A stretch of 64,000 bases of DNA, taken from positions 1,240,001 through 1,304,000 of the forward strand of contig CAXXUZ010000003.1 in assembly GCA_963667605.2 (NCBI GenBank). Reading direction: 5' to 3'. Of the stretch, positions 63,657 through 64,000 are shown in pieces. Made by a program: the position numbers and the translations under genes. The stretch is from JADLGL01 sp963667605 (GTDB taxonomy: Bacteria; Pseudomonadota; Alphaproteobacteria; Rhizobiales; Kaistiaceae). The notes below the pieces were generated by a model. The model was not told where the DNA came from, did not search any database, and saw nothing but the letters and a program-made list of their open reading frames with translations. The first letter of the stretch is position 1. Each line of letters begins with the position of its first letter.

Positions 63657-64000
63657 TCGCGGGGTTCGAACTGATGGGTCGATTCCGGGATATATTGCCC
63701 GAAGAAGAAGTGCCACGCCTTGAGTCAGCGGCGTCGCAGTTTCCCGATGCCGAGCAAAGGGTCGTCCAACTACGCGGCGCGAAGACCCGATGATTGTCCG
63801 CGTTCTCATAGTCGCAGCAACCTATTTCGGCGCGGTCGCCGCCGTTTGTTGCGGAAGGTTAGTAGAAGCCGTCTGAAAGGCGCGTTGCCAGGATCGCTAA
63901 CTGGGGGAGCGTCGCCTTGGTCGGCGAGCCGAAACTGGAATTGAGAGATGGTTGCGCCCGTTTAGACAAGTGGTGCGATTGAGGCGCTGCTCGCAAAGGC
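63657..64000. other. Right end of window, no recognised gene
   Basis: About 340 bases. Open frames on both strands lack protein signatures, and codon use is irregular. I see no RNA gene, repeat or IS end here. It may be further debris of the cyclase gene. Confidence 0.45.

Noticed and set aside
63564..63809. Minus-strand 81-residue frame at the right end
   Set aside because: The plus strand of the same bases gives cyclase-like DKMIGDEV; the minus frame has no recognisable feature.

Overview
The window is chromosomal DNA of a GC-rich alphaproteobacterium. The order ubiE-ubiB-coaBC-dut, the Caulobacter-type cpa/tad pilus locus, an ECF sigma factor paired with a DUF1109 (NrsF-type) anti-sigma factor, and the cysG-DUF2849-cysI-cysH-DUF934 sulfur operon all fit this group, most likely a Hyphomicrobiales-like lineage (inference; no 16S gene or species marker is present). 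TAG, TGA and TAA all serve as normal stops.

Layout. 1-2.8 kb: glycine betaine/proline ABC transporter (minus strand, ATPase cut by the window edge). 3.1-7.1 kb: ECF sigma factor, frameshifted anti-sigma factor, a membrane GGDEF-EAL protein and a small secreted protein. 7.17-21 kb: an accessory region entered at a 3' fragment of tRNA-Thr followed by a tyrosine integrase, an AlpA-like regulator, unknown small genes, a RepA-like AAA ATPase and, right behind it, an array of 11-bp-spaced CCAACG repeats plus a 14-bp perfect hairpin that looks like a replication origin. This is followed by two inverted 1513-bp IS3-family copies, an LCCL-domain protein, gene fragments, two sulfotransferase-like genes, a DNA methyltransferase and a second, frameshifted recombinase. 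21.3-31 kb: core genes (rpsT, mutM, ubiE, ubiB, coaBC, dut, cysK, phosphomannomutase, PhnD-like protein). 31-44 kb: a nearly complete Tad/Flp pilus locus (pilin, CpaA-F, TadB, TadC, TadD, two TadE-like proteins), one TadE gene carrying an amber stop and an IS630 element inserted just upstream of it. 44-50.6 kb: leucyl aminopeptidase and assimilatory sulfate/sulfite reduction with siroheme synthesis. 50.9-61.2 kb: an alpha-2-macroglobulin gene broken by three frameshifts and cut by a 4.48-kb IS1595-type transposon. The transposon carries a DNA methyltransferase-HNH passenger gene that is itself interrupted by an IS1380 transposase gene and has an internal tandem duplication. The transposon abuts an IS3 remnant, which truncates a second P4-type integrase next to a 3' fragment of tRNA-Arg. 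61.2-64 kb: a secreted protein, a TSUP permease, a dead L,D-transpeptidase and a nucleotidyl cyclase remnant.

The genes form a few working systems: osmolyte uptake, surface pilus assembly (ATPases CpaE/CpaF, platform TadB/TadC, secretin CpaC, pilin Flp, peptidase CpaA), sulfate to cysteine (CysH, CysI, CysG, CysK), and ubiquinone synthesis (UbiE, UbiB). Against this stands strong decay: at least six single-base frameshifts and two in-frame TAG codons in otherwise recognisable genes, together with several transposable elements from four IS families. This is either active pseudogenisation or, for some indels, uncorrected assembly error. The most interesting leads are the iteron-like origin at 11.5-11.7 kb, the methyltransferase-HNH transposon at 55.5-59.9 kb, and the nested deletion junction around it.
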